This document shows positions 1 through 9,422 of a stretch of 27,890 bases of DNA, in pieces. The position numbers were made by a program, and so were the translations under genes. Below the pieces are notes generated by a model, which saw nothing but the letters and a program-made list of their open reading frames with translations, ran no database searches and was not told the origin of the DNA. How positions within the stretch are numbered: the first letter of the stretch is position 1; every line of letters begins with the position of its first letter. The stretch comes from IDS-8 sp964491485 (GTDB lineage Bacteria; Pseudomonadota; Gammaproteobacteria; Steroidobacterales; Woeseiaceae), in the NCBI GenBank assembly GCA_964491485.1, contig CAZBGV010000038.1:1-27890 (forward strand), written 5' to 3'.

Positions 1-55
1 TCACCCGTACACTTGATTTCGAGTCAAGCCCGTTCGACCACTCCGGCACCTCTCC
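1..55 (-). tRNA. tRNA-Ser (anticodon CGA), 5' part only
   Basis: Read on the minus strand from base 55, the sequence starts GGAGAGG (acceptor strand) and continues through a serine-type D arm. A perfect 5-bp anticodon stem CTTGA/TCAAG (28-24 and 16-12) encloses the loop CTCGAAA, giving anticodon CGA at 21-19, which reads UCG serine codons. After the anticodon stem the sequence runs into what should be the long variable arm typical of tRNA-Ser, but the window ends there, so the T arm and 3' end are not visible. Identity is clear; the 3' boundary is outside the window. Confidence 0.93.
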
Positions 56-125
56 ACAAAAAACACGACGCCGGCGGGTGCCGGCATCGATGTCGAGCCG
101 CCGCGTCGGGCGGCGGCCGGCCGGC

Positions 126-131
126 ATTATA
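126..131 (-). promoter_or_regulatory. Candidate -10 box of the tRNA-Ser promoter
   Basis: A perfect TATAAT lies on the minus strand at 131-126, about 70 bases upstream of the tRNA 5' end. It is followed at once by a GC-only stretch (GCCGGCCGG), resembling the GC-rich discriminator of stringently controlled stable-RNA promoters. No good -35 hexamer is visible at 16-18 bases spacing, so the call rests on the -10 box and its position. Confidence 0.5.
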
Positions 132-169
132 TCGTCATCCGTCGTTGACCGCCCGCAGGACCTGCGGAA

Positions 170-643
170 TCAGAACCAGCGCCGCACCCTGCGGCGGAAG
201 GCCCGGTACTCGTCGCCGAACCGCTGCTCGAGGTAGCGTTCCTCGCGCGCGATCACGCCGTAGCGCACGACGAGCAACGCGGGAACGAGCATCACGATGA
301 CCCAGGGCGCCGCAAGCAGGAGCCCGAGACCCGCGACGACCAGCGCCTGGCCCAGGTAATCGGGATTGCGGCTGTAGCGATACGGGCCGGAGACCACGAG
401 ACGGCGGGTCTCTCCCCATGGCACGACCGGCGTGCCGGCCCGGCCGAAGTGCCGCATCACCAGGATGCTCAGGGCGAGTCCGGCGACGACCAGCGCGGCG
501 CCGATCGCGCGCATCGCCGCCCCGCCGGGGAGGGGCAGCGGCCAGAGCCGCTGCACTCCGAGGCCGGCGAGCAGGGCTGCGCCGAAGATGGCCGGCGGCG
601 GCGCGATCACGCCGGCGTTGTTCCGGCGCGGAGCCTCGCTCAT
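170..643 (-). CDS. Isoprenylcysteine carboxyl methyltransferase-like (ICMT/NnrU-type) membrane protein
   Basis: This is a 157-residue integral membrane protein with about four hydrophobic segments. Near the middle it carries the ICMT-family signature GPYRYSRNPDYLGQ and, at the C-terminus, the EERYLEQRFGDEYRAF block followed by a short basic tail. In the family these two blocks bind S-adenosylmethionine. Bacterial homologues act as membrane methyltransferases of mostly unknown substrate. The ATG at 643 is chosen because a GGGAG lies about 10 bases upstream and the protein then starts just before the first membrane segment. An in-frame start at 769 would add 42 polar residues unlike the family. 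It stands alone, divergent from mltF. The family is clear; the substrate cannot be told. Confidence 0.82.
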   Translation of the reverse strand: MSEAPRRNNAGVIAPPPAIFGAALLAGLGVQRLWPLPLPGGAAMRAIGAALVVAGLALSILVMRHFGRAGTPVVPWGETRRLVVSGPYRYSRNPDYLGQALVVAGLGLLLAAPWVIVMLVPALLVVRYGVIAREERYLEQRFGDEYRAFRRRVRRWF

Positions 644-900
644 GCGGGCACGGCTCCCGGGCCGGAGGCGTCTCGCACGCTGCCGCACGTCGCCCGTATC
701 GATGAGGGTTGCATCGTGCTCACTGACGTGGGTGTTGTCTTTACGCGACACTGCCTTGCATTCTGTCAAATCGGCGCGGCAATGCGGTCACGCCGAGCGA
801 TCATAGCGGTCGGCGTCCGGAGCCGCCCGCCCGATCCCTGCCGGATTTCACTGAATCGGCCGCCGAGCTGGGTTAGCCTTCTCCCTGCGGCACGATCTAC

Positions 901-905
901 GAGGA
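901..905 (+). promoter_or_regulatory. Ribosome binding site deciding the TTG start of mltF
   Basis: GAGGA lies 6 bases before the TTG at 912. No ATG or GTG in this frame is equally well placed before the hydrophobic N-terminus, so this site supports initiation at TTG. Confidence 0.6.
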
Positions 906-911
906 CTGGAC

Positions 912-2315
912 TTGCGTTTGTGGATCTACGCATTGATGGCCGCGCTGCTCAACACGTGCTCGCAGACGCCGCCCCTGCTCGACCAGATCCGCGACCGTGG
1001 CGAATTGCGCGTCGTCACGCGTTACGCCCCCACGACCTATTCGATCGGCGCTGACGGTCCGCAGGGACCCGAGTTCGACCTGGTGGCCGGTTTCGCGCAG
1101 GAGCTCGGCGTCACGCTCGTCGTGGAGACGGTGGACTCCGTTTCCGAAGTGCTGCCGCGGCTCCTGTCCGGCAAGGCCGATCTCGCAGCCGCCGGACTGT
1201 CGCTCACCGACTCGCGTCGCGACCTCGTCGACTTCGGTTATCCCTACACCACGGTGGACATGCACCTGGTTTACCGGCTCGGCACGGGCAAGCCCCGCGG
1301 TATCGCGGACCTCATCGGGAAGAAGATCGAGGTGGTCGCCGGCAGCAGCCATGCCGAGATGCTCGAGGCGCTGGCGGAGCGCTATCCCGGCCTCGAGTGG
1401 ACCGAGAACGCGGATGTCGAAGTCGTCGACCTGCTGGAAAAGGTGGCGAACGGCGAAATCGACTACACCGTCGCGGACAGCACCAATTTCAACATCCAGC
1501 GCCACTTCTATCCGGAGCTCAGGGTCGCGCTCGATCTGCGCGTCGCCGATCCGATCGCCTGGGCATTCCCTCGCAACAGCGACCGGCTGCTCGCCCTGGC
1601 CGACGATTACCTCATCCGCGCCCGCCGCGAAGGCTTGCTCGCCCAGATCGCGGACCGCTACTACGGTCACGCGGAGCAGTTCGATTACGTCGGCACGCGC
1701 GCTTTCATCCGCCATTACGAGAGCCGGCTGCCGCTTTACCGCGCGCTGTTCGAGGAAGCGGGCAAGGCATACGGCATCGACTGGCGCCTGCTCGCCGCGA
1801 TCGGCTACCAGGAATCGCACTGGCGCCCGCAGGCGGTGTCCCCGACCGGGGTGCGCGGCATCATGATGCTCACACGCGCGACGGCCGATTATCTCGACAT
1901 CAAGGATCGCGTCGACCCCGAGAGCAGCATCTTCGGCGGCGCCGAGTTCTTCGCCGAGCAGCTCACGCGGTTGCCGGAAACCGTGCTCGACCCGGACCGC
2001 ACCTGGATGGCGCTCGCCGCGTACAACGTCGGCTTCCTGCATCTCATGGACGCGCGGCACATCGTGGAGTGGGAGGACGGCAACCCGGATTCGTGGGTGG
2101 ACGTCAGCGAGACCCTGCCGCTGCTCGCGCGCGAGCGCTGGTACTCGCGCGTGCAGCACGGCTACGCGCGCGGCTGGGAGCCCGTCCTGTACGTGAACAA
2201 CGTCCGCAATTACTACAACATCATCTGCTGGCTCACGGAGAACGGGACGCACGAGCCGGCGGGGACACTCGAAGCCGCGAACAGCGAGCCGGCCGTGACC
2301 GCCGGCGGCTCCTGA
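912..2315 (+). CDS. mltF: Membrane-bound lytic murein transglycosylase F
   Basis: MltF cleaves the glycan strands of peptidoglycan, leaving 1,6-anhydro-muramyl ends, and acts at the periplasmic face of the outer membrane. The 467-residue protein has a short hydrophobic N-terminus, a solute-binding-protein-like domain (about 25-250, starting IRDRGELRVVTR) and a C-terminal SLT domain (about 265-420). The catalytic glutamate is E301 in the YQESHW motif, followed by SPTGVRGIMMLT and the AAYNVGFLHLMDAR block, all matching E. coli MltF. It is shorter than E. coli MltF (518 residues) because the long C-terminal tail is missing. The N-terminus contains LNTC, which resembles a lipobox but has threonine before the cysteine, so lipidation is doubtful. 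Start is TTG with a GAGGA site upstream. A small membrane protein gene follows after 52 bases. Confidence 0.95.
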   Translation: MRLWIYALMAALLNTCSQTPPLLDQIRDRGELRVVTRYAPTTYSIGADGPQGPEFDLVAGFAQELGVTLVVETVDSVSEVLPRLLSGKADLAAAGLSLTDSRRDLVDFGYPYTTVDMHLVYRLGTGKPRGIADLIGKKIEVVAGSSHAEMLEALAERYPGLEWTENADVEVVDLLEKVANGEIDYTVADSTNFNIQRHFYPELRVALDLRVADPIAWAFPRNSDRLLALADDYLIRARREGLLAQIADRYYGHAEQFDYVGTRAFIRHYESRLPLYRALFEEAGKAYGIDWRLLAAIGYQESHWRPQAVSPTGVRGIMMLTRATADYLDIKDRVDPESSIFGGAEFFAEQLTRLPETVLDPDRTWMALAAYNVGFLHLMDARHIVEWEDGNPDSWVDVSETLPLLARERWYSRVQHGYARGWEPVLYVNNVRNYYNIICWLTENGTHEPAGTLEAANSEPAVTAGGS

Positions 2316-2367
2316 GGCGACACGACGACCAGGACCTGGCGATCGCCGGATCCCGAGGCAACACGCA

Positions 2368-2934
2368 ATGGCAACGAGCGACACCTCGCCACCGGTGAAT
2401 CCGTACGCGCCGCCCACGGCGCGCGTCGCTGACGTCAGCAGCGTGGATTCGCAGGCGGAAGCGATCCGCCGGGAGCACATCAAGCACGAAGCTTCGGTCC
2501 GCTCCGTGGGCATCCTCTATTACATCGGCGGCGCCCTCAGCGTGCTGGGAGGTCTCATCGTCCTGCCGCTGGCCGTCATGGAGCAGGCGGGAGTCGCATA
2601 CGCCTTCGCCGGCGCCCTGCTCCTGGTTTTCGGCGCTTTTGCGCTCGCCGTCGCTTATGCCATCCGGCAACTGAAGCCATGGGCACGCACGGCCTGCATC
2701 GTGCTGTCCGTCATCGGCCTGCTGGATATCCCGGTCGGCACGCTGATCAGCGGCTACATCCTGTACCTGCTGCTCGCGGCGAAGGGCAAGCGGATATTCC
2801 AACCCGACTACGCCGGCATCGTCGCGGCCACGCCGCATATCCGGTATCGAACGTCGATCGTCGTCTGGATTCTGCTCGCCATTCTCGTCGCCGGGGTGGC
2901 GGCCGGAATCCTGGTTCCGATGCTGAGCCCATAG
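2368..2934 (+). CDS. Four-helix membrane protein with N-terminal NPYAPP motif, function unknown
   Basis: I do not recognise a characterised family. The 188-residue product has a polar N-terminus carrying NPYAPP (11-16), a short amphipathic stretch around EAIRREHIKHEASVRSVG (32-48), then four predicted membrane segments (about 49-70, 76-98, 107-137 and 163-186). Similar NPYxPP-starting small membrane proteins occur in many proteobacteria without known function. The ATG has GAGG nine bases upstream. It lies 52 bases after mltF on the same strand and may be co-transcribed with it, and it is convergent with tadA. Composition looks like its neighbours. The gene is real with good confidence; the role is unknown. 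Confidence 0.78.
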   Translation: MATSDTSPPVNPYAPPTARVADVSSVDSQAEAIRREHIKHEASVRSVGILYYIGGALSVLGGLIVLPLAVMEQAGVAYAFAGALLLVFGAFALAVAYAIRQLKPWARTACIVLSVIGLLDIPVGTLISGYILYLLLAAKGKRIFQPDYAGIVAATPHIRYRTSIVVWILLAILVAGVAAGILVPMLSP

Positions 2935-2991
2935 CGCCCCGTGCGCGCGGCGGCATGGCCCTGCCGTCACTGTCCTCGGAGACCGCTTGCG

Positions 2992-3474
2992 TCAGCCGCG
3001 GCGGCCCTCGAAGAACGCCGTGAGCAATTGACCGCATTCGCCGGCGAGCAATCCGCCGTTGACCTCGATCCGGTGATTGAGTCGCGGGTGCGCGGTGAAG
3101 TCGAGCACGCTGCCTGCCGCGCCGGCCTTGTCGTCGTAGGCGCCGAACACGAGCCGCGCGATGCGTGCGTGCAACATTGCGCCGACGCACATCGCGCAGG
3201 GCTCGAGCGTGACGTACAACGTCGCCTGCGCCAGGCGATGGTTGCCGATTGCGCGCGCCGCCTCGCGCAGTGCCACGATCTCCGCGTGCGCCGTCGGATC
3301 GCAATCCACGATGGTGCGGTTGCACCCGCGCCCGACGACCCGGCCACCGGCCGTCAGGACGGCGCCTACCGGCACCTCGCCGGCGCCTTCCGCCGCCTGC
3401 GCGAGCGCGAGCGCCGCGCGCATGTGCTCCACGTCGGCGGGTGACCAGTTCCTGTCCAGGGTCGTCGATTGCAT
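2992..3474 (-). CDS. tadA: tRNA-specific adenosine deaminase TadA
   Basis: TadA deaminates adenosine 34 to inosine in tRNA-Arg(ACG), allowing one tRNA to read several CGN codons. The 160-residue protein (E. coli 167) shows the zinc and catalytic motifs of the cytidine deaminase fold: TAHAEI, with H63 as zinc ligand and E65 as proton shuttle, and LEPCAMC with C93 and C96. The ending NGGLLAGECGQLLTAFFE matches the family's C-terminal helix. The ATG at 3474 gives the usual length. In-frame upstream starts at 3507 and 3603 add Pro/Arg-rich residues not found in the family, but no strong ribosome site separates the choices. It is convergent with the NPYAPP membrane protein, and a TetR gene lies 141 bases upstream on the same strand. 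Confidence 0.95.
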   Translation of the reverse strand: MQSTTLDRNWSPADVEHMRAALALAQAAEGAGEVPVGAVLTAGGRVVGRGCNRTIVDCDPTAHAEIVALREAARAIGNHRLAQATLYVTLEPCAMCVGAMLHARIARLVFGAYDDKAGAAGSVLDFTAHPRLNHRIEVNGGLLAGECGQLLTAFFEGRRG

Positions 3475-3615
3475 GCTGCGCGGGCCGGCCGGGGAGCGGC
3501 CGAGCATTGTGCCGCGCCCGGCTCCGCGGGGCCACACCGACGGCCGGGTTGCTGCCGGGGCTCGGGATTCGATTGATGGAATCGGCCGGACCCTCCCCTC
3601 CACCCGCGTCGCCGT

Positions 3616-4269
3616 TCACTGGCGCGACGGGCGCGACCGGGCATTGCGGCGGGGCCGGGAAAGCCGGTGCGCGGCGCTGGAGCTTCCCTTCAGGTACCCG
3701 GTCACCAGGCGCGCGCCCTCGTCGATGAGCGCTTCGGCCCTTTCCTCCGAGAGCATCTTCGGATAGTGCAGGACGGCGTTGTGGGTCAGCGCTTCGATCG
3801 TGGTCACGCAGACGAACGTCGCGAGCTCCAGGTCGTCGATAGAGATCTCGTCGCGGTGGCGCTCGAGATAGGTCCTGAACAGGTCGTAGTTTTCGCGGCT
3901 GAACCTTTCCAGCTGCTCGAGCGGGCCCACGCGCGGAATCTGCTCGGCGAGCACACGGTGCAGCTTCGGATCGACGCGGTGCGCCCTGATCGCGATGGCA
4001 ACGAGCCCGGGTATCGCCTTGTCCACCGGCCGCGACAGAACTTCCGCCAGCTCGCCCCGGACCGTTTCCACGACCTCCTGCTGGTGGCGCTCGATGACCG
4101 CGGCAACGAGCGCCTCCTTGCCGGGGAAGTACTGGTACAGCGAGCCGACGCTCACCCCCGCCACTTCCGCGATCCTGTTCGTGCTGGCTTTGTCGAATCC
4201 TTCCCTGACGAGAATGCGAGCGGTGGCTTCGAGCAGCGCGTCGACGGTCGCGCGCGAGCGCTCCTGCAT
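3616..4269 (-). CDS. TetR-family transcriptional regulator
   Basis: This is a 217-residue one-component repressor-type protein. The N-terminal helix-turn-helix is typical (RSRATVDALLEATARIL, then TNRIAEVAGVSVGSLYQYF at 30-48, then the GKEALVAAV helix), followed by an all-helical ligand-binding domain and a basic tail ending SRPSRQ. The ATG at 4269 starts only a few residues before the first helix, so the usual 5-10 residue leader is absent, and no ribosome site is visible. In frame upstream there is a TAG 12 codons before, with no other ATG or GTG between. Its 5' end abuts a 5'-truncated DinB-family remnant on the other strand, so the normal promoter and operator region may have been lost. 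Ligand and targets cannot be told. Confidence 0.88.
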   Translation of the reverse strand: MQERSRATVDALLEATARILVREGFDKASTNRIAEVAGVSVGSLYQYFPGKEALVAAVIERHQQEVVETVRGELAEVLSRPVDKAIPGLVAIAIRAHRVDPKLHRVLAEQIPRVGPLEQLERFSRENYDLFRTYLERHRDEISIDDLELATFVCVTTIEALTHNAVLHYPKMLSEERAEALIDEGARLVTGYLKGSSSAAHRLSRPRRNARSRPSRQ

Positions 4270-4291
4270 CGTCGGACTGGCGATCCAGGCC

Positions 4292-4678
4292 CTGAGCCAC
4301 AGCTATATCGTCGACCGAATCTTCGCTGCGCACCTGAGACGAATGCCGCATGCGTACAAATCGGCTAATACGAGCGAGATGCCGACGCTGGAAGACTTGT
4401 CGGCCGAGATCAGGGCAAGCGATCGCGAGTACGTCGACTATGTGTCGGGGCTCGATTCCGACCAGTTGGCGGAGCAGATCGACTTCACGTTCACCGATGG
4501 CGCGCCGGGCCGCATGTCCCGCGAGGAGATGCTCCTGCACGTGATCAACCACGGCACGGGCCATCGCGGGCAGGTCAGCGCCGTCATGCTGCTGAATTCC
4601 CTGCCGCAGGCAAAGGATGGCTTCAGCACCTGGCTGCACGAGGCTGAGGCTGCTACCAGACGGCGGCGCGCCTCGTGA
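4292..4678 (+). pseudogene. 5'-truncated DinB-family (PF05163-like) protein remnant
   Basis: The reading frame gives HSYIVDRIFAAHL, SANTSEMPTLEDL, a YVDYVSGL stretch, then FTFTDGAPGRMSREEML and HVINHGTGHRGQ. This matches the middle and C-terminal part of DinB-family four-helix-bundle proteins, which bind a metal through three histidines. The three likely ligands are present (codons at 4298, 4550 and 4562). The first helix of about 40-50 residues that should precede SHSYIVDRIF is missing: upstream of about 4270 the same frame runs antisense through the start of the TetR gene and no longer looks like DinB. The first in-frame ATG (4343) would remove the first histidine. I infer a remnant left by a deletion or rearrangement; a short expressed product cannot be excluded. 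Confidence 0.7.
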
Positions 4679-4741
4679 ACGGCGCACTCGCTCGAGCGCG
4701 GCCGGTAAACGATTCCAGCCCGTTCGACCGGCATCGCGCGC

Positions 4742-4747
4742 TACAAT
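4742..4747 (+). promoter_or_regulatory. Candidate -10 box upstream of the GFA-family gene
   Basis: TACAAT (5 of 6 consensus) lies in the 172-base gap before the GFA-family gene, about 100 bases upstream of its ATG. No convincing -35 box is seen at the usual spacing, so the call is tentative. Confidence 0.3.
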
Positions 4748-4850
4748 CGAGTGAGCGATTGGCTTGAAAACCCCAAAGCGAGCGCAGCTTGCGCGCAGGC
4801 GCGACGGGGTTCGTTGCCTACCTTCGACTTGCCTGCTCCGGAGAAAACGC

Positions 4851-5243
4851 ATGGATCGATTCACGGGCGGCTGCCTGTGCGGCAAGGTTCGGCTCGTGGC
4901 ATCGGGACAACCCTATCGGGTCGGCCTTTGTCACTGCCTGGACTGCCGCAAGCATCATGGGGCGCTTTTTTATGCCGCCGCAATATTTCCCCAGGCTGCG
5001 GTGACGATCGACGGCCAAACGCGCGACTACGCGGGGCGGCATTTCTGTCCGCTTTGCGGCTCGTCCGTTTTCGCGCGCAGCGAGGACGAGATCGAAGTGC
5101 ACCTCGGGACGCTCGATGCTCCAGACCAGCTGATGCCGACCTACGAAAACTGGACGATCCGTCGCGAGTCGTGGCTCCCGCCGTTCCCGCTCGCACACAG
5201 CTACGAGCGCGACCGCGACGCCACGAGCCGCTTCGAACAGTAA
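4851..5243 (+). CDS. GFA / CENP-V-fold zinc-binding protein
   Basis: This 130-residue protein belongs to the glutathione-dependent formaldehyde-activating (GFA) family. It has the complete seven-cysteine pattern: C8xC10 in GGCLCG, C27xC29xxC32 in CHCLDC, and C66xxC69 in FCPLCGSS, which bind two zinc ions in the family. The RF/HFCxxCGS block and the C-terminal PTYENWTIRRESWL segment are typical. The ATG at 4851 is preceded by GGAGAA at 5 bases spacing; a longer in-frame start at 4764 would add a basic stretch outside the family. Most members are not proven formaldehyde enzymes, so only the fold is certain. It stands alone between the DinB remnant and the convergent SDR gene. Confidence 0.88.
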   Translation: MDRFTGGCLCGKVRLVASGQPYRVGLCHCLDCRKHHGALFYAAAIFPQAAVTIDGQTRDYAGRHFCPLCGSSVFARSEDEIEVHLGTLDAPDQLMPTYENWTIRRESWLPPFPLAHSYERDRDATSRFEQ

Positions 5244-5358
5244 GTTGAACCCCGGCGTCCCGTCGCCCCCGAGCTCCAGCAGCTGATCGACTTTACACAC
5301 GAACCAGAAACTGGTTGCTCCCCCGGTCCCGGAGCGCTTGGCTCCGACGAAGGCGGTA

Positions 5359-5412
5359 GCTATTCATATTTAGGGCCAAAAGTCTTGATATCGGTCGCCG
5401 CTATTCAGATTT
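5359..5412. repeat. Short AT-rich direct repeat
   Basis: GCTATTCATATTT (5359-5371) and GCTATTCAGATTT (5400-5412) differ at one base and are 41 bases apart, in an AT-richer patch of the otherwise GC-rich gap between two convergent genes. No protein or RNA is recognisable here. Confidence 0.4.
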
Positions 5413-5491
5413 CGAGAACAGGGGGTCCCGCCGAATGAAGCGCGGCGAGACGGGTACTTACGTGGCGACGGCGGCCGGCGACGGATGTGAC

Positions 5492-5513
5492 GCGGGCTTT
5501 AGCTAGAGCCCGC
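5492..5513 (-). terminator. Palindromic hairpin containing the SDR stop codon
   Basis: GCGGGCT (5492-5498) pairs with AGCCCGC (5507-5513), with partial pairing continuing inside the loop. The SDR stop codon TAG lies within the loop. There is no T-run downstream on the minus strand, so it is at best a weak or factor-assisted terminator, or an mRNA 3'-end stabiliser. Confidence 0.4.
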
Positions 5514-6246
5514 CCGAAACGCGCAGCACGGTCGCGTTCACGTAAGACGCCTCGCCCGACAGCAGCCAGAGCACGGCGGCCGCAATTTCCCGCGGCATGC
5601 CGGGACGTCCGGCGGGTATGCGCGATGCCACCCGCGCGGGACGGTCCGGCTCGCCGGCGGCGGCGTGGATGTCGGTGAGCACCGTTCCGGGCGAAACGGC
5701 ATTGACCCGGATCCCGCTCGCCGCCAGTTCCTTGCCGAGACCGACCGTGAACGCCTCTACGCCCGCCTTCGTTGCCGCGTAGTGAACATACTCGCCGGGC
5801 GCTCCCAACGTCGCCGCGATGGAAGAGATGTTGACCATGCGGCCTTGGGTGCCCCGCGCCAGCCAGCGGCGCACCGCCTCCTGGGCCAGCCACATCGTTC
5901 CGAGAAGGTTGACCTCGGTCGTGCGCCGGAGCGTCTCGACGCTGGCGGCGACGAACGGCCCGATCGGACCGGTCACGCCGGCATTGTTGACGAGCATGGA
6001 GACGGGACCGAGGCGATCCTCGACTTCATCGAGCAGCGCCCGGGCCGTTTCCGGCTCGGCGATGTCCCGGCGGAAGGGCAAGGCGATTCCGCCGGCGCTG
6101 CCAACCTCGTCGGCAAGCGCCCGCGCGGCTGCTTCGTCGGCGCGATACGAGAAGGCAGTCGCCATTCCTGCACGCGCCGCGAGCCGGACGATCTCGGCCC
6201 CGATCCCCCGCCCGCCACCGGTCACGACCAGCACATGTGAATCCAT
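5503..6246 (-). CDS. Short-chain dehydrogenase/reductase (YgfF-like)
   Basis: This is a 247-residue classical SDR, an NAD(P)-dependent oxidoreductase with a Rossmann fold. It has the cofactor motif TGGGRGIG (9-16), NNAG (87-90), a catalytic serine in NISS (S142), the YxxxK pair Y156/K160 in the HYAATKAG block, and the VNAVSPGTVLTDIHAAAGEP segment. The last block and the GEYVHYAATK region resemble E. coli YgfF-type sugar or alcohol dehydrogenases of unknown substrate. The ATG at 6246 has GGAG seven bases upstream; a longer frame to 6282 adds residues before the Rossmann strand. It lies 79 bases downstream of guaA on the same strand and might be read through from it. Confidence 0.92.
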   Translation of the reverse strand: MDSHVLVVTGGGRGIGAEIVRLAARAGMATAFSYRADEAAARALADEVGSAGGIALPFRRDIAEPETARALLDEVEDRLGPVSMLVNNAGVTGPIGPFVAASVETLRRTTEVNLLGTMWLAQEAVRRWLARGTQGRMVNISSIAATLGAPGEYVHYAATKAGVEAFTVGLGKELAASGIRVNAVSPGTVLTDIHAAAGEPDRPARVASRIPAGRPGMPREIAAAVLWLLSGEASYVNATVLRVSGGL

Positions 6247-6325
6247 CGAAAGTCTCCAGGAACCGGCAGCGCCCAGCGGCATGCGTCACGTCGCGCGCAC
6301 GACAACCGGCGAAGCCGAACCGGGA

Positions 6326-7921
6326 TCACTCCCACTCGATCGTCGCGGGCGGCTTTCCGGAAATGTCGTACACCACGCGCGAGATGCCGTCGATCTCGTT
6401 GATGATGCGTAAGGATACGTGCTCGAGAAAATCGTACGGAAGGCGCGCCCAGCGAGCGGTCATGAAATCGATCGTCTCGACCGCGCGCAGCGCGATCACG
6501 TAATCGTAGCGGCGGCCGTCGCCCATCACCCCGACGGAGCGCACCGGCAGGAACACGGCGAAGGCCTGGCTGGTTTTCTCGTACAGGCCGTGCCGGCGGA
6601 GCTCGTCGATGAAGATGCGGTCCGCGAGCTGCAGGAGGCGCACGTACTCCCGCCGCACCTCGCCCAGCACGCGCACGCCGAGGCCGGGGCCGGGGAACGG
6701 ATGCCGGCCGACCATCTCCGGCGGCAGGCCGAGCTCCAGGCCGATCTTGCGGACCTCGTCCTTGAACAGCTCCCGCAAGGGCTCGACGAGCTTCAGGCGC
6801 ATCTGCTCCGGCAGGCCGCCGACGTTGTGGTGCGACTTGATGACGTGAGCTTTCGCGGTAGAAGCCCCCGCGGATTCGATCACGTCGGGGTAGATCGTGC
6901 CCTGCGCCAGCCACTCGACGCCCTCGAGCTTCTCCGCCTCTTCCTCGAAGATCTGCACGAACAGGCGGCCGATGATCTTGCGCTTCTCTTCCGGATCGGC
7001 CACGCCCTCGAGCGCGGCGAAATAGCGGTCGGCCGCCTCGACGTGGATCACGTTGACGCCGAGGTGCTCGGCGAAGGTGGCCATCACCTGCTCCGCCTCT
7101 CCGTAGCGCAGCAGGCCGTGATCGACGAACACGCACACGAGCTGGTCGCCGATCGCCTCGTGCAGCAACGCCGCGACCACCGAGGAATCGACGCCGCCGG
7201 ACAGCGCGAGCAGCACGCGGCCGTCGCCGACGGTGCGCCGCACCTTGGCAATCGCGTCCTGCACGATATGGCCGGGCGTCCAGTCGCCCGGGCAGCCGCA
7301 CACGTCTTTGACGAAGCGGCAGATGATCTTGCTGCCTTGCGGCGTGTGCGTGACTTCGGGATGGAACTGCAGGCCGTAGTAGCCGCGCTCCGCGTCCTCC
7401 ATCACGGCGAGCGGCGAATTCGCGCTGCGGCCCGTGGCGCGAAAGCCGGGTGGCAGCGCCTCCACCCGGTCGCCGTGGCTCATCCAAACGTCGAGCAGCG
7501 CCTCCGAGGCACTGCTCCGGCGGTCGCTCAGCCCGTCGAGCAGCGTCGAGTCGCGCACCGTCACCTCGGCATAGCCGAATTCGCGGTCGCGCGACGCCGA
7601 AACCCGTCCGCCGAGCTGCGCCGCCATCGCCTGCATGCCGTAGCAGATGCCGAGCACGGGCACCCCGAGCTCGAACACCGCCTGGGCCACGCGCGGCGGG
7701 TCGTCGAGGTTCACGGACTCGGGCCCGCCGGACAGGATGATACCCGCCGGCGCGAAGCGCTCCAGCGCGGCCTCGTCGATGTCCCAGGGATGGATCTCGG
7801 AATACACGCCGCACTCGCGCACGCGACGCGCGATGAGCTGCGTGTACTGGCTGCCGAAATCGAGGATCAGGATGCGGTGCGCATGGATGTCCTGCGCCGT
7901 GTCCGCGGAAGGTTCGCTCAT
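6326..7921 (-). CDS. guaA: GMP synthase (glutamine-hydrolysing)
   Basis: GuaA converts XMP, ATP and glutamine to GMP, the last step of guanine nucleotide synthesis, in the cytoplasm. The 531-residue protein (E. coli 525) has an N-terminal class I glutamine amidotransferase domain with the triad C93 (GICYGMQ), H187 and E189 (LQFHPEV). It is followed by the ATP-pyrophosphatase domain with the PP-loop LALSGGVDSSVV (239-249) and a C-terminal dimerisation domain ending KPPATIEWE, the usual end of the family. Its start lies 9 bases after the guaB stop, so the two form the usual guaBA operon. No strong ribosome site is seen, so translation may be coupled to guaB. The SDR gene follows 79 bases downstream. 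Confidence 0.98.
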   Translation of the reverse strand: MSEPSADTAQDIHAHRILILDFGSQYTQLIARRVRECGVYSEIHPWDIDEAALERFAPAGIILSGGPESVNLDDPPRVAQAVFELGVPVLGICYGMQAMAAQLGGRVSASRDREFGYAEVTVRDSTLLDGLSDRRSSASEALLDVWMSHGDRVEALPPGFRATGRSANSPLAVMEDAERGYYGLQFHPEVTHTPQGSKIICRFVKDVCGCPGDWTPGHIVQDAIAKVRRTVGDGRVLLALSGGVDSSVVAALLHEAIGDQLVCVFVDHGLLRYGEAEQVMATFAEHLGVNVIHVEAADRYFAALEGVADPEEKRKIIGRLFVQIFEEEAEKLEGVEWLAQGTIYPDVIESAGASTAKAHVIKSHHNVGGLPEQMRLKLVEPLRELFKDEVRKIGLELGLPPEMVGRHPFPGPGLGVRVLGEVRREYVRLLQLADRIFIDELRRHGLYEKTSQAFAVFLPVRSVGVMGDGRRYDYVIALRAVETIDFMTARWARLPYDFLEHVSLRIINEIDGISRVVYDISGKPPATIEWE

Positions 7922-7930
7922 GCGCCCGGG

Positions 7931-9394
<1,464 letters not shown>

Positions 9395-9422
9395 GGGAAA
9401 GTGCCGTCGAGGTAAACGCGAA

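Noticed and set aside
897..2513. A 538-residue open frame opposite mltF
   Set aside because: Antisense to MltF, which has complete catalytic motifs.
2747..4885. A 712-residue open frame on the minus strand across tadA, TetR and the DinB remnant
   Set aside because: It overlaps real genes in another frame on the same strand and is Arg/Ala/Pro-rich without motifs.
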